From Amanita rubescens (lineage: Eukaryota > Basidiomycota > Agaricomycetes > Agaricales > Amanitaceae), in assembly GCA_015039365.1 (NCBI GenBank), contig WION01000029.1, forward strand, positions 285,443 to 349,442: a stretch of DNA of 64,000 bases, written 5' to 3'. The notes under the pieces were generated by a model. The model had not been told where the DNA came from. It made no database searches and saw only the letters and a list, made by a program, of their open reading frames with translations. The position numbers and the translations under genes are program-made. Numbering within the stretch: the stretch's first letter is position 1; each line of letters opens with the position of its first letter. This document shows, piece by piece, positions 47,004 through 60,164 of this stretch.

Positions 47004-48651
47004 TGGGAAGGGCTCAAAGCGGTGGGTGAGATGAGGGGGTGAGAAGGGAATGTTATGTAAAATATGATTGAATTGCTCCCGAAACGGGTGGTGACTGGTG
47101 ACTAAAATAATGAGTGACTTTGACATTTCGCATGGACATTAGCACAGCACATTATAAATTCTGTCAACAGAAAGGTAACTAATTTGACTTTACTACGTGA
47201 GTATGCTGCGCGGTCATTAATCTAGGCGATTACTATGAATTTCTAACATGGGAACTACCTTCCAGATACGGCAAGTCGCGTGGTTCTAATATTCTGTCAC
47301 ATCACATCAAATCACATTTGTCTCCAGACAGCTTACGCATGGCTACCGCACAGGAATAACGGATCCCACGCGTGAACGAAGAGCCCCGACCAACCATTTG
47401 TTCGGATGCCAAAAAAATATGGTACTGCGGGCAGATTTTCATGCCTGACGATCGGGCATCTTCCGCTTTCAATGAAAATTGTTCGATATGATTCCGGTTG
47501 GGATGCACTTCAGCCAGTGCTGTAATGTTGACCCGAGTCTTTCGACAGGTGATTGACCTCTTTGATGGTGGCGTCGGTGCTTCAAAAATGTTGCCACGCT
47601 CAACACACGGGTCCGGAATGATGATCTTACTTAAAATGGAATTGAAGCCCTGTCAGCAACACAGCACTTTGCTCGTGCAAAAAAATATAATCCAATAGGC
47701 TCTTAATTCCCTATGTCAGAGCTGGTGTCTGACTCTATACGCCTAATGAAAGCAGGTCTTTTCAAAGATAGCCTCCATACGCCTCTATGTCTTCGCTTCC
47801 CCATGCGGGGTGGAAAGGACAAAGGCTCTGCTCAACTAAGCCTAGTACTTACAGTGTGGCGCGCCTGCTAAACGCAGTCAAGGCGCTCATGTCAAGAGAC
47901 AGAATTCCGTGTTCAATTGTTCGATAAGCGCGATCCAAGATGCCTGGCCATCCTAAAGGGGCAGACCAAACCCAATCGAACCAGTAAAGCCCCAGCCGCA
48001 GGAGTAGCACTTTCTACATTCGCTGCATAAAAGCGTCCTCTCCTGCTTACTTCAAGTCGTACCTCGCGAGAGCCTCGTGTTACTATCGTGCTAAACATAG
48101 CAAAGATTAGATGTTACCGTGACCATATGTTCAGAACAGAGTCTGTTCCTGTACCTGATGACTCTTTCAAGCTGAGGAAGCATCTTGCCAAAAATACCAA
48201 CCGTCCAAGAACGCACCGGATGTCGAGGATAAACGTGGCAAAGCTTACCTGTGACGGCTGCGCGAGCGATGATCGCTTATGCAAATCTCCGTCCCTTCGG
48301 TGACTAGAAATATTGCCATGCTTAGCGCGATGACTGTTCAGTGCTTCAGTGGGAAACCCTGGCCTGTCAGTCAGGGTGGTCATGCCAATGATAAGTTGTA
48401 CCGATTGTTGAAGGAGCAGGGCGCAGGGTCGAGTAGGGGAATTAATCATTCTTGCTAGTAAGGTTGACTACATCAGTTCAATCACGAGAAGCGCGATCTA
48501 AATTAAATCCTCGACTCCGTTAATAGATAAAGATGTATTACACTGTCATCCTGCGTTCGCTCGTTCAGGATCCTCCAGCTCACTATGAAAACGCAGATGC
48601 AAAAATTAGTAAAACACTATACATTCGAAAGTAATTGACATGACGAATAAA
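47004..48651. other. Intergenic with a decayed secreted-peptide relic
   Basis: 47715-47840 resembles 43548-43715 (TCAGAGCTGGT, TACGCCTA, GAAAGCAGGTCTTTT, then CTTCGCTTCCCC..GGAAAGG.CAAAG). It is therefore a second relic of the SPLPSGKGK peptide exon. A 28-base phrase at 47471-47498 recurs at 51746-51774. No gene otherwise. Confidence 0.45.
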
Positions 48652-51439
48652 TTAGAAAAGAAAGTTCGCAATCTTCTCCCAGACGTTCCTTGGAGGCTCC
48701 TCCGGCGATTCAGTTTCCTCGATTGATGGTATTCCCTATTGCCATCTGTCAGATACATTGACCCATCAGCTTATCATAAGCGTACCGTGACAAGGTCTAT
48801 TTCCTCCGGTTTCCAGAATACTGTACTCTTCCAAATTTTCCAGAATAGAAACAACGCTACAAAGATGGGAATATTGATGTCTAACGAAACTTGTCAATCA
48901 AAAGGCAAATGAACGTCATCTTTGTTTATTTACAGGCAGTCAGGAAGTCAGACACGTTCCATTTGAAGAAGACTTCGAATCCGTTGATAAGAATAAATAG
49001 GGCATTCCAGACAGCGCCCCAATACGCAATGTATGGTTGGAGGCGGTTGTTGTAGACATTCTTTTTCAGGTCAAATCCTTGAGCTAACATTCCTCGTCCT
49101 AGGCGTCGCATCTAAGAGAGTGTAAGGTTGAAATTTCGTGAGGGACTTACGCCAGCATATATAGGTGACGTTGATCGAAAACCATCCGAGTTGTACACCA
49201 ATTGTCCCAAGGTTGACAAACCAGCTATGAACCCGTTTAGTACTAATGAAACTCTAAAAGGTACTAGTGGTCAGAAGAATAGTTACTTAAATACGGTTTC
49301 AGAGCCACTTTTAACACTCATGAATGACAAGAATGCAAAGCAGGACTGTGACCAGTAATGAGCAGTCGCCCCACGTCACAAACAGTCTTACACTTGTTAA
49401 CATTGCAGCGATCGGAAGACCATGCTTGGTGCAGTACGCGAAAATCCTTGGTGCTTGCCCGCGGAGAGCAAGACCGTATAGAATACGCGAACTAGTGAAA
49501 AGAGAACTGTTTCCAGCAGAGAAGGCACTCGTAAAAACACAGGCGTTGATGATATGGGGGAAAACTTCATAATCATTACTAAGCGATTGTCAAGAGATCA
49601 AAGGGAACAACAGACCTTTAACGCCAGCAGTGTTGAACGCAATTACAAAGGGTGATTGTGCGGCCGTTCCAGTACCTTCAAAGCATCAATTAAGTAAATT
49701 TTACGGAATAACAGGGCATACGGCGCAAAAGATCCGGGTTATCATAGCTGACGAGCATTCCAATCATTAAAATGCCGAGAATCTGGGAACAGTCAGTATC
49801 ACGTTAAAATAAAAATCGTATAAATTATGGCTTACATAGAATAAAGCAATCCTGAAGAAGACACGTTGGACAGCCTTGGATATGTTTCGCCGAGGGTTTT
49901 CTGTTTCTGACGCAGCACTACCCGCACGAGTTGTCAGCATAAATCATATCAAATACGTTTCCACACTCGCATGGCGACAAGTTCCACCCCACCATACGAG
50001 AAAGAGGCCTGAATAAGCACGGACAAGAATGCCAAAAAGCGGTCTGTGTTATTGTTCCCCACAAGACCGGCCCGATTAAACGCGCTCGGATTTTTCCAGT
50101 ACTGCCAGAGAATACGACCATTTGGCGGCAAGGGTAAGTCACAAGTTGACGTACCCTGAAACCCGTGCGTTGATGGTTAGGTCCCCCTCCAAGATCAATA
50201 ATCAATCCGGCCAGTAGAAGGGCAAGGATCAGAGCGACTACGTTGCCCTATGAGTCAAATAAATGCTGAGAACGTAGTACATACTTTTGATCAACGAAAA
50301 GCAGAACTCGGCTACGCATGGTTTATGGGTGAACACCACCATAATAAAAATTCCACTTCACCTTCTCCAAAGGTCCTAAAATGAGACGTCACCGAAGATA
50401 ATTGGTGGAAAAGCAATCAAAATCATACTTCACACCAAGAAGATTAAAACTACAGATTGCAACACATAGAATCTAGGTATTGATTAGCGAACGAAGATAT
50501 TGAAACGATTTTTAAATGCTCACGATGGTGTATACTGGTACATGCTTGGCCTGGAAATGTGTTATAGCAATGGAACCGAAGGGGCGTACCAGAAACATAC
50601 ATTGACGTCCCAGAAGCCCAACAAAATCACGGCAGCTGATATTTCTACCGGTGTCGAGGCTCTGACCAGAGATCAGTACGTTCAGTCTCGATTGAAGACA
50701 GAGTCCACGGTTTATTTACGTACGCGGTCGCATAAAAATAGTTCTACGGTCCCGCTGAGTAAGGAACTTTCTGAAACCTTGAGACCGCTTACCCAACCAA
50801 CCTGCAAAGCCAAAAGCAGGGATCAACCCAACGAGCAGCTACAAAAAAATAATATGGGTATCAAATCTGCAATAGCCGATGAATGGCAAGCATACCAAAG
50901 TGAGGGAAAGTTCCTGACACTGGTGCCCATGTTGTCATCTCCCCAACTGAGCATATTGTTCTTCCATACGTATATGTAAAGTTGCGCGTAAAAAAAATCG
51001 ACGACGGACTCACGAGTAGGCGACGGTTCCCACCAACATATAAGCCAACAAAGCTCCTAGTGGACCCGCAGCTGCCAGTGCTTCTCCCTGAACCAAGGAA
51101 CAGACCTGTTCCGATAGTACCGGCGATCTTCCCTCTGCTAAGCGGCAGTTGTGGAGGGAGTGGACGCAACTCACTGCTATCCTACAACCATGATAAAAAA
51201 TCCACGTCGGAGCGGGAAAGAAAGAGACGCTTACATTTGAACATGTCTTTGTTTTAGGCGCCGCTGGACGCGATCAAGATCATGCACATCATAGTTATAC
51301 CTACGAGAATCTCTGCAAAGATTAGTAGCATGTAGTGCGAATAATGGGCATACCGGTTGGCTACTCGGGTGCCGTAGACTCGATCACCATCTTCCACCGA
51401 CTTTTCGGTCACGTTGCCTTTTACTTCCTCTTCCAACAT
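48652..51439 (-). CDS. Amino-acid permease (APC superfamily), frameshifted
   Basis: Fungal plasma-membrane amino-acid:proton symporter type with about 12 helices and many short introns. ATG 51439 starts a polar N-terminus (MLEEEVKGNVTEKSVEDG). Then RRLKQRHVQM is joined by a GTGAGT..GGAAG intron to IAGTIGTGLFLGSG, and EALAAAGPLGALLAYMLVGTVAYS follows in helix 1-2. Further blocks are VGEMTTWAPVSGTFPHF, ARWVDP, TPVEISAAVILLGFWD, and FNRAGLVGNNNTDRFLAF with SVLIQASFSY. The last exons hold NRLQPYIAYWGAVWNALFIL, GFEVFFKWNVSDFLTA, INIPIFVALFLFWKIWKST and the family's typical end EEPPRNVWEKIANFLF. At least three one-base excesses occur near the 5' end: 51084-51091 (GSG to EALAAAG), 50818 (WVDP to AFGF) and about 50797. 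The rest was not modelled exon by exon. Confidence 0.75.
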
Positions 51440-52226
51440 GTCTGCAAAAATGACGATGGATAGAGAGAGAAAGTTGAAGAATCAGAAGCAGGGCATTAGA
51501 TACTTATAAGCGCAAACGGTTACGGTGACTGTAAATTAAGTTAAAACGATCCCTGTGAGAAGCGAATTAGACCATGTATAAGGGGAAACCCGACCTTGCG
51601 CGGAAATGGGGTGGTTTGAGAATCACGTTGATGACTAAACGGCCGACACCTGCGCGAGAGTACGCCCTACCACCGTGCCCAAGGAAAGCCTGATACATGA
51701 AATCGAGGGCATATGTTCCAGTACCAACGATCTCTGTCGATTATGATGAAAATTGCTCGATATGATTCCAGTTTAGTATATACATGTTGATGATCTTGTA
51801 AAAATACAGTTGTTGCCCTTTGCTCCGTACCATATATATATCAGTAATTCCCAAGTCGCCCAAGTCTAAATTGAGGCTCATTAGCCAGAAATAACCGCAC
51901 CTCTCCGCTTTCCCATCGTTAAGCAACCGACAGCTCAAGTTCCCGTTAGTTTACCGTCTGAAGATGTTAAACCAGATTCGATGTCCTTCCGCATCACGAG
52001 GGAAAAGCTTGATCGGCCGTGTACAGTTCCTTCAACGGGTATTTCTTTTGACAGGCTAGTTGACGTAGTGAACGGAACCGAGAAAGTGCCGACCTAACAA
52101 TATCAAGCTAACAATAAATCAAGATAGGCTTAAGGAGAAACATACCGATCGTGGTTCATCCAATAGATTTCTCAAACCCATTCTCATATTCAGAGTATAC
52201 ATCAAAGTCTAGCTTGATTATCAGCG
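51440..52226. other. Intergenic
   Basis: 5' flank of the permease and 3' flank of the next gene. Contains the repeat phrase TGAAAATTG[C/T]TCGATATGATTCC (51746-51774), also at 47471-47498. Confidence 0.4.
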
Positions 52227-53599
52227 TTAGAGTTGAGTATAACGCGGTAAAGGACCCACATTTGTATAGATCCGCCCAATTGGAAAAGTGAACATACCAT
52301 AAAGATTCAGCTCGGGAATCAGCACTAGGATAATATTAGATGTAAACAGCGATCCCAAATTGAAGGCCTTACGAAAGGTAACCATATCTCCTATCGCAAA
52401 TATAGTAGCAAAAGTACCGGACTGGATCGCCATACGCATAAGACGATTTATGACTGTGTTCGTCTGCCGAAACCTCGTTCGGGAGAAATAAAGTTTGACA
52501 AGTATTACAGCTGAGAAAGTCTCGGTTCAGATGATAAGCAAAACGTCGAGTGGTATAGACAAACCAGCGATGAGGAAGTCCACGCCGACCTGAAGACTGA
52601 CCCAAGCAGTAACCAGACGATCGAGGACAACAAGCTCGGACATCCTATTCGTTCATTATAATCGAAATTCATACGGGGAGAGCTCGTTGCAACGTACAGA
52701 GGAATTAGGCAAGCCCTAAAATTTTGTTATTCAGTGCACAACGGAATCCAGGAAAGGCTGTACTTAATGCCTACTACGCTGGCCATGACGAAAACAGTCA
52801 TAGCCAAAACACATATAAAACCGCTGAGAATCCGGCTCTGCGTCAAACAGTATATTCTTTGAGGTGACGTTTCAGCGAAAGTGAAAAGTACACCAAATGC
52901 CGGTACGAACCGATGACTGAGAAACATGTGTGTGATAAACGCAGCAATGCCAGTTAGTAGTGGTGTAAGCGAATAAACCCAAGAGGTGTCTATCCGTCGG
53001 TTAGTGAACCAACGTACTCCCACTAGGTATGAGACTTACGCAGCAGCTGATCCGGATTTCCAAAGTTCGTTACGCTTCCATGTCAATCAGCGCCCCGTAG
53101 GTGATACGGAAATCCATGGGTACCAGTATATCCAAGCCAAGCGTATGAGACTAACTCAAGTCAACGGTTGCAAACATTTCAAATGAATGATACCTTACGA
53201 TGCGCTATGGAACGTGTCGGTAGCGAACATGATGAAGACCATTACTCTTGCGTTTGCGATGGTGGATTAGTCGTGTTCTGGGAAGAATTTTGTCCCTATT
53301 CACCTGATCCATAGCGGGTCCTTGTATCCTGTCAAAAAATGCAGTTAGGTCGCAAGACCAATGCCGCCTTTTAACATGACCCACCCGAGCCATAGTATGT
53401 GAGGAATTGAAATGAAACTAGGCCGAATAAATAGGTGTTGACTAGACAGCATTGATTAGAAGAGCACGAGCACGAGTGAGTAGTTGAATACACACAAAAT
53501 ATACCGACAAGAAGGACGCCTAACAGCCGGTTATAAGTCTTTCTAGCATCACAGTTCGTAGCAAGGACGGGACTCACCAATGGGATCGTATTGACCCAT
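52227..53599 (-). CDS. DUF6534-like integral membrane protein
   Basis: Orphan basidiomycete membrane protein family with about seven helices. ATG 53599 (MGQYDPI) is followed across a GTGAGT intron by RLLGVLLVG, then TYLFGLVSFQFLTYYGSG and YKDPLWI. Further exons give MVFIMFATDTFHSAS, SVTNFGNPDQLL and SWVYSLTPLLTGIAAFITH. The junction HR to IYCLTQSRILSGFICVLAM is clean, then VMASVVGIKY. The C-terminal family block is RMAIQSGTFATIFAIGDMV, ending in MFTFPIGRIYTN. An in-frame TGA lies between about 53060 and 53130 in the exon before VTNFGN, and the first junction has one base too many, so the exact model is unsure. Function of the family is not known. Confidence 0.6.
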
Positions 53600-54952
53600 C
53601 ACGGTGCAGCGACACTACCGCGAGATGTTGGCAGGATTATATATCGATTAGGACTTTAAGGCTTCCACAGTCCAAACGTATTGAATAACAGCACAACATA
53701 AAAATACTCACACGAACAGAACCTTCCCCGTAAGTGATTCAAGGCACTTCCAAGTTGGGATTGGCCTGGGTCAATTTTCATATTAGCCGAACTGACCCTT
53801 TTGATTGCACTTTTTCAAGGTGGGCTAGCGGTGGATACCAGCCATCAGCAACTATTGAGGTCCGTGGTGCATTGGTGCCGAAAGAGAGAGCAAAGAGCAC
53901 AGGGAAATGCAGCGTTGAAAGCAGTGCGCGAGACGAATTCGGGAATCACCCAAAAAAGGAAATGCCACCCATATCCAAAAAAGGAAGATCGCGTTCTCGC
54001 CCGTTCTATGATCGTACCTTTTAGAGGATAGTCATCCTCAAGAATCAATTCTCTCGTACTTATCGTCAAGTTCAATGCATTGCTTAACAGACCTGATGAT
54101 CATTGTAAAGGGTCGCAGATGAGTTGGCCAATCCGCAAATCAATTGCAAGGCACGTCACACATTGCTATAGGGCATCTTTATCTATCGAATCTGCTATAA
54201 TACGCACTAATACGCATTGAGCAAAGATTAGTTCACGGATGCTAGGCTGCTTTAGCCTTTAGGTAAATAACAGGTTGTGGGTCAGCCAAACGGCGTGCAG
54301 CCTGCCAACCGTCCGTTCAGCTGGATAGCTGGACTCAGCACCATGCCAGTGGTCAGGCACTGCTACCATGCACCAAACCGCCGGGCCATGCGGCTACTAT
54401 GGATATGAGCAACAAGCTTTTTCCATCCAATCACCCCAGGGCTCCCAGGGCAAACTGTCGCCAATCATCTGTAAGCACTTTTGCGTCAGCGGGCCATTGA
54501 CAGCGTGGATACCAGCATTCATCGGCCACCGACGTTGTACTAGGCCATCGCCAATTTGGGTGCGCAACGTCACCACGGAGTTTCTTTAACGAGACTAGTA
54601 GGACGAATGCAAATTGAATTCTATTTGACATTTCATGTCCACGTTGATAAGTATTGAGTTGTCTTTTCATTCAGAATGCAAAGTTTCTGAAACAGAAAAT
54701 CTACCCTTTTACACCTTAAATATGAGGAATATCGGGTTGATCCGCGACACCGGAAATAACGTGCTTACGCAGGAATAAGATTGTTAACTTTGCTAATCAA
54801 TAGATAGTGCGGATCGCGTGTCGTGTACGAGTAAAAATACAGTCAAGTGCATCCTTATATGCAGATGCTAGGTACCAATGTTAATGAAAGGAACATATAT
54901 CTAAAAGAAGGATTCAGCATCAGTCTCAGTGGCACAAAAGCAAACGTACGCT
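53600..54952. other. Intergenic
   Basis: No gene that I can support. Short plus-strand frames at 53.73-54.03 and 54.37-54.59 kb match nothing known. Confidence 0.35.
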
Positions 54953-56581
54953 TTATGCAACGACCGAGTGGCTATTGCCAGATGTTGGTAAGCGTTCTTC
55001 CAGGCGAGCCATAATACGCTCCATCAGTTCGTCCCGCGCACTGGCGCGTGTCTCGAATCCCACAACAAGCTCCTGAGACCGTTGGAGTTGCGCGGACAGC
55101 TCTTGGATTTTGGTCTCTGCTCGTTCTACCCTCTTAGCTGAGCCGCGGCTCTCTCCTCCGCGTCTTTCATCTCCTTCTCCATCTCCGACACTCGAACCTC
55201 CGCTCTCTCTTCCGCACCTTTCATCTGCTTTGCCATCTCCGACATTCGAGCTTCCGCGCCCTTCACCTGCCTGGTCATCTCCGACACCCTGTCTTCCGCG
55301 TCTTTGATCTGCTGTGCCATCTGCGACACTCGGTCGTCCGCTCGGTCCTCTACTGCTTGAACCCTAGTCTCCGCGCGGCCCTCTTCTCCACGCTTCACCT
55401 GCTTCGCCATATCCGAAACACAATCCTCGGCTTCCCGCGCCCTTGCCTCAGCCTCTCTCACCCTCAGTTCCGCGTCTCTAAGCTGCGTAGAGAGAGTCTG
55501 GATCTGTTCTTCGGCAACCGCAGATATCTGCTGAATCTTCTGACTAGCACCCGTCTTCAGATCCAGAAACTCGAGCGTCTAAATAGCAGAGGAACACATG
55601 AGTCAACGTATCAAAATAGCATTGTCACCAACTTACCGATCTTGTCGTCGTCTTGATAGCTTCGATAACCGCGGTCTTCTTAGTTCGGATAACTTCCGGA
55701 TCGCGCTTATATATCGGAACACTTTTAAATGTCCCTGGCGCAGGTATGGACAGCGTCCTCGACTTGATACCCTGCCACCCGTGATTGTGCGTCACAACAG
55801 CGCCCTGGCACCAATCCTCCAATATCCCCGAGACCATATCGGCATACCAATAACATTGCGCGTCAATGACATTATACTCTTCGCACTGCTGGTTGAGGAA
55901 CTGGACGATATGAAGCAAATCCCATAGGCTAGGCCAACCGTGCGACAACCCAGTGAACTCGATCGTGGTAAGTTCATACGAGTCGCTCTTGCTCGGAATC
56001 TCCGGGATCTGGACGATGGTGTCCTTTGCCCAGTGTCGAGAAGAGGTGATGTTGCTGAGCCGACATACGCAGTAATCGACCAAGCGGGCGGGGCACATCA
56101 GTATCGACTCCATCGAGGAGCCCGACCTGGAGCTGGGTGAACGAGAAGGGGTAGACACCTCCGAGCCAGACTCGGGGGAATTCACCGGGTCGGACGCCTT
56201 CTTCTTGTCTTTATCCTTGTCCTTATCAGACCTGGGCCCTATCGAGCGATCGATGCGGAAGAAAGTGGTCTTGCCCTGATATCGGAGATGCACAATAATA
56301 TACTCGTGCTCGACGACGTCCTGGAATACCTTCCTCGGGCGCTTTTTGAAGTGACCCACTTTGCATATCCGATAGTCGGTTTACAAGGCGGTGAGCAGGG
56401 TGTGACCATCGCTGGACTTGATGATGTTGCTAAATGCGACATCAGCCCAAGTTGCCGCATGCTGATGATTGAGGATCTTCTTCATTGGGTCATCCAAGCT
56501 ATCGCCTGGAGAGTCCATGATCATGGAGCCACGGACAGAAGCTAGAAGGTCCCGAATCGATTTTCTGAACGCAGGGGCCAT
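54953..56581 (-). CDS. Coiled-coil protein of unknown function, two breaks
   Basis: Start ATG 56581 (MAPAFRKSIRDLLASVRG). The N-terminal domain holds ATWADVAFSNIIKSSDG, then VGHFKKRPRKVFQDVVEHEYIIVHLRY and a Lys/Asp-rich loop (DKDKDKDKKK) with a Ser-rich patch. Next are LTTIEFTGLSHGWPSLWDLL and CYWYADMVSGILEDWC. After a GTAAGT..TTTAG intron (about 55578-55635) there is a long heptad-like coiled coil: AEARAREAEDCVSDMAKQV and similar units to about 55130. It continues in another frame as RVERAETKIQELSAQLQ and ends LEERLPTSGNSHSVVA. The shift at about 55150 has the opposite sign to the other shifts in the window (one base missing). An in-frame TAA lies at about 56379 between TLLTAL and CKVGHF. 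The N-terminal part resembles a domain found in many Agaricomycete proteins of unknown role. Membrane segments are absent. Confidence 0.55.
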
Positions 56582-59500
56582 ATCGAGCTCGGATTTATAT
56601 CGTCGTCGGAGTGGAAAGAGGAAAGAGAGCTGTGCGCTTTGGCCTCAAGGCGTTTGAAGAGCACGCACTGATGACGAGACGACGACCATCGAGCCATTGG
56701 GTGTTTAGTTCTGTTGTGCAATCGCCTTGAATGGTACGGGACAAGCGTAACCGAGTCTCCTTTAGGTATGGCTGCATGAAGCTCTCGGGTCCTATTGCTC
56801 ATCTGTCCAGATTGTAAGCCGCAGGTCATAGCGACTCATTCGAGGAATATCATTGCGATGTTTGGCCATGTACTATCTCGTGAAAAATTCGTTGTTAGTC
56901 CAATGCAACTACCAGTCCAGCTGCCTGCGCCGTGACCTGGCAAATTCAAGTAAGTATTCCCAGCGTTTTAGAATCGTTTGATATGATAAGAATGGAAATC
57001 ATCACAGTGGCTGAGAGAAAGAAAGGTATTCTGGAATTTGCCGTTTGTAATTTAGCTGTGTAAACGTTTGAGCACCTTTTCAGGTCGCGAGGAACGTCTA
57101 AACCACTGTGTATATCGGCAAGGACGTAATTCATAACTGCCAAATCAATCTAAAAGCCAAACACTACACGTTGTATAGGAATCAGGATGGCTGACTCGAG
57201 AGGCCTTCGGCGGATGCCGAAAGACCTTATCATCCGTTCAGGATTGGTCGCGTCATGTATCGATTGGCTTGAAGGGGTACATCTTTATATGCAACCAGTG
57301 CCATTTCTAGCCATAATTCGACATAATAGGAACTCTGCAAATTCTTGACGAGACTCGAATGGAAGAAAACAGTATCAAACATACGCCCACCAGGAGAATC
57401 CCGCCTTGTCCAACGCGACTGCGCGTGTCTATCGGGTTTTGAGGAATCGGAATTTCAATTTGCATCGCCTGATGTTTCCTAGCTGCGTTAGAAGAACACG
57501 CCTCTAGCTTGACCACCAAACACATGCTCGTCGGTCTTGGTGGTGATTTTCTAGGATCCCAGCGCATTAAGCCTTTCGTCGGCGTGTTATATTACTCGGG
57601 ATGCAAGTCAGAACAATGCGTCTGTTTCCTCGGCAATCATGCCTCCTGAACTTAATGAAAATTGGCAAATCCTCGAACAATGCTATAGTAATGTGCTGTT
57701 AATGAAAACCTCGAGAGCTCACAGCAATCCCGCGAAACGTGCTCGTCATTGCCATTGTTCGACAAAAGAGAATTAGCCTCGTTCCTGTTGGGCGTGGTCT
57801 CCTGACGTGCGCCAAAACACAACTATGCGGACATTGGTAGAGTCATCTGATCACATTGCCTATTGCTGTGTTTGAAGACCAATCGCCTGGCTGGGTCCGT
57901 ACGATGACATGCGCCCTGCGTCGCGAGTGATTAGCATCGGTTTCACTTCCCGGGGATCATGATCAAGGCAGAGTCCCTTGGATCTGCGGGGCAAATGCCT
58001 TAGCCTCTTTTTCATCGAGTCGATTGCTGTAAGACTGGCGTCACGTACCATCGTCGTTTGAAACCTGATCTTTCGCCTTAGCCCCCTATTCCTGTTCATA
58101 CATTGCGCTTCCAAACCTCTATTTTGAGAGTGCGAGAGTCGGGGTGGGGAGGTTTTTTCCTACCGAGAGTGAAGCAGCTCAGGCGGTCGACGAAGTTTGT
58201 TGTGATGAAAAATTGAAAATGTGTGACCATCCCGCTCATCGAAATTTCCCACTTGATAAAAAAAATTTGAAACTCTCAACGATGATACACAGACCCCGGT
58301 CAACCTCCTTCTACCCTACAACCATGTAATCATGGTCGAGAGGCTTTTTGGATAAGAATAAAGATCGTCGGAGCCTGGACTTGAGTAATCACCGTAAAAT
58401 CAGTGCACCCTGCATCAGGCTGGAAGTAAGTACTCCTCATGATGACCTCATTCACTTTGCCTTATGCCTGGAGAGTAGGTACGTAACCTCTGAATGTTAG
58501 TGACCCATCCTAAATGATTCTCCCGGCGTGATAATTTCAAGATTTTAGCACTAAGCTAGCGAAACGAGTGCTCGGAGGAATATCGAGATTCGAGACAGCA
58601 TACTAGCGCTATCTCAAATTACCTAAATTTAGGCCTGTCAAAAACCGAGCTACCGAGTCCCCTCCTTCTACAATCTCAATCTCAGCTACAGAGAAGGACA
58701 AATCGGATGGGAACAGACAACAGTGCGTTGATGTTGTAAGGATATTCGCTGAGTTTGGTATTTTCAGCAAAAGCAGCCACGCGCCTATCGCCACCATCGA
58801 CGCCAATACAAGTTCCACCCGCGTGGGAGTTTTTATACTGGGTGGCCTTCCTCGAGCGCGGGCGTCAATGACTTTTGCTGGCGGAGGCATCCCAGAAAGG
58901 AAAGTCTTTTCTTTGCTGGCTTTATTCCCACGCCAAGGAACCGACAACGTCCAGGTATCAATAGACTGTACTTCCTCTCGGCCTTTTCAAAGCTCAAGAA
59001 GCCTTGAACTTGAAACCACGAATAAATCCTCTCCCGGGCAGCCGGGCCTCTTTCGTCGATTAGTCCACTGATTTCCTTCTGGCTTCAACAGCAAATGCCC
59101 GACTGCCAATGCCATTTGCGACAGGGCTCTTTGAAAGCTATGACAGTCGCTTCTAGCATTCTTTTCTCAGCCTCCTAATACAGCTGTCGACAATTAACCG
59201 GTTGCCGGCGGTTACCCCCTATCCGGTATGCCGGTCGTAAAGGCTGTGGTAAGATGTGGTGCCGCGCAGAGAAAAGGATCCATATGCACTTTGTTATCAC
59301 ATGTTGTCGTTTCTCCCCTGCCAGCCTAGAGTTGCTGTCCGTTGCTGTTTCCTCCACTGTCTAATAATGGCGAGAGGATTCCATAGCATAATGCGACACA
59401 TCATCAGTTCCTTGAGCATAAGCTGTTTTTATATTGATATAGCTCTATTAGAGACGATCACATGCCATCCATAAAATAGTTAGGTTTGATTGACGGTCCC

Positions 59501-60164
59501 AGAGCGGATATAGTTCGAGACTCGGAGCATTTCCTAAGCCTTAAACTCCCATGGAGAACGCAAAAAATTCGTTCGGCCTCCGCCAACATACAGCATCCAT
59601 ATTACAGCACATTACACACCTTCAGAAAACAAGGTTGTTTCGATGGCAACGGGGATATCTCCATTTTTATGGCCCCGACTCGTGCACCACAACTGTCCAG
59701 CCTCTGGTCTTTACGCTCTAGGCACGTGCTGGATGGGTATCTTACTCAGGCTGGACTTTACTAACATGGGCTAGATGCCAATCGATTTCTAATACTAATA
59801 ACAGCTTCGTCAGAATTAATTTTGTTCACACAGTTCTATATTTAGATTGCACACGGGTCTACGCCACAGCAGCCAAAAGATCGCGAAGGATTCTATCCAG
59901 CAATACTTAGACTCGTACTGAACTTCCTAGTATCCATGATGCCATACGTGCTATAAATCTTTCCCGCCATGGTATCCATTCAAACCACACAACCTTTGTA
60001 GTTTTTAAAAATCCAAGGTAAGCCATCCACTTGTCTTCGTTGTCAACGGACGTCTCGGAGGTCAGGGTCATCTCGGCCCCGCCTCCTTCGTCACCCTTTA
60101 AAGTCTCCTCTTCATCTTGCTCATCCATCCATCGGCAGATGTTGAACACTCTCAACGGCCATAA
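56582..60164. other. Long gene-poor stretch
   Basis: No gene recognised in about 3.5 kb. A minus-strand frame (58609-58947) has one hydrophobic segment (VELVLASMVAIGAWLLLL) but no family match. All other frames are short. Confidence 0.35.

Noticed and set aside
50500..50979. Plus-strand frame of 159 codons inside the permease
   Set aside because: It is the antisense of permease exons and introns; the minus strand shows conserved permease motifs here.
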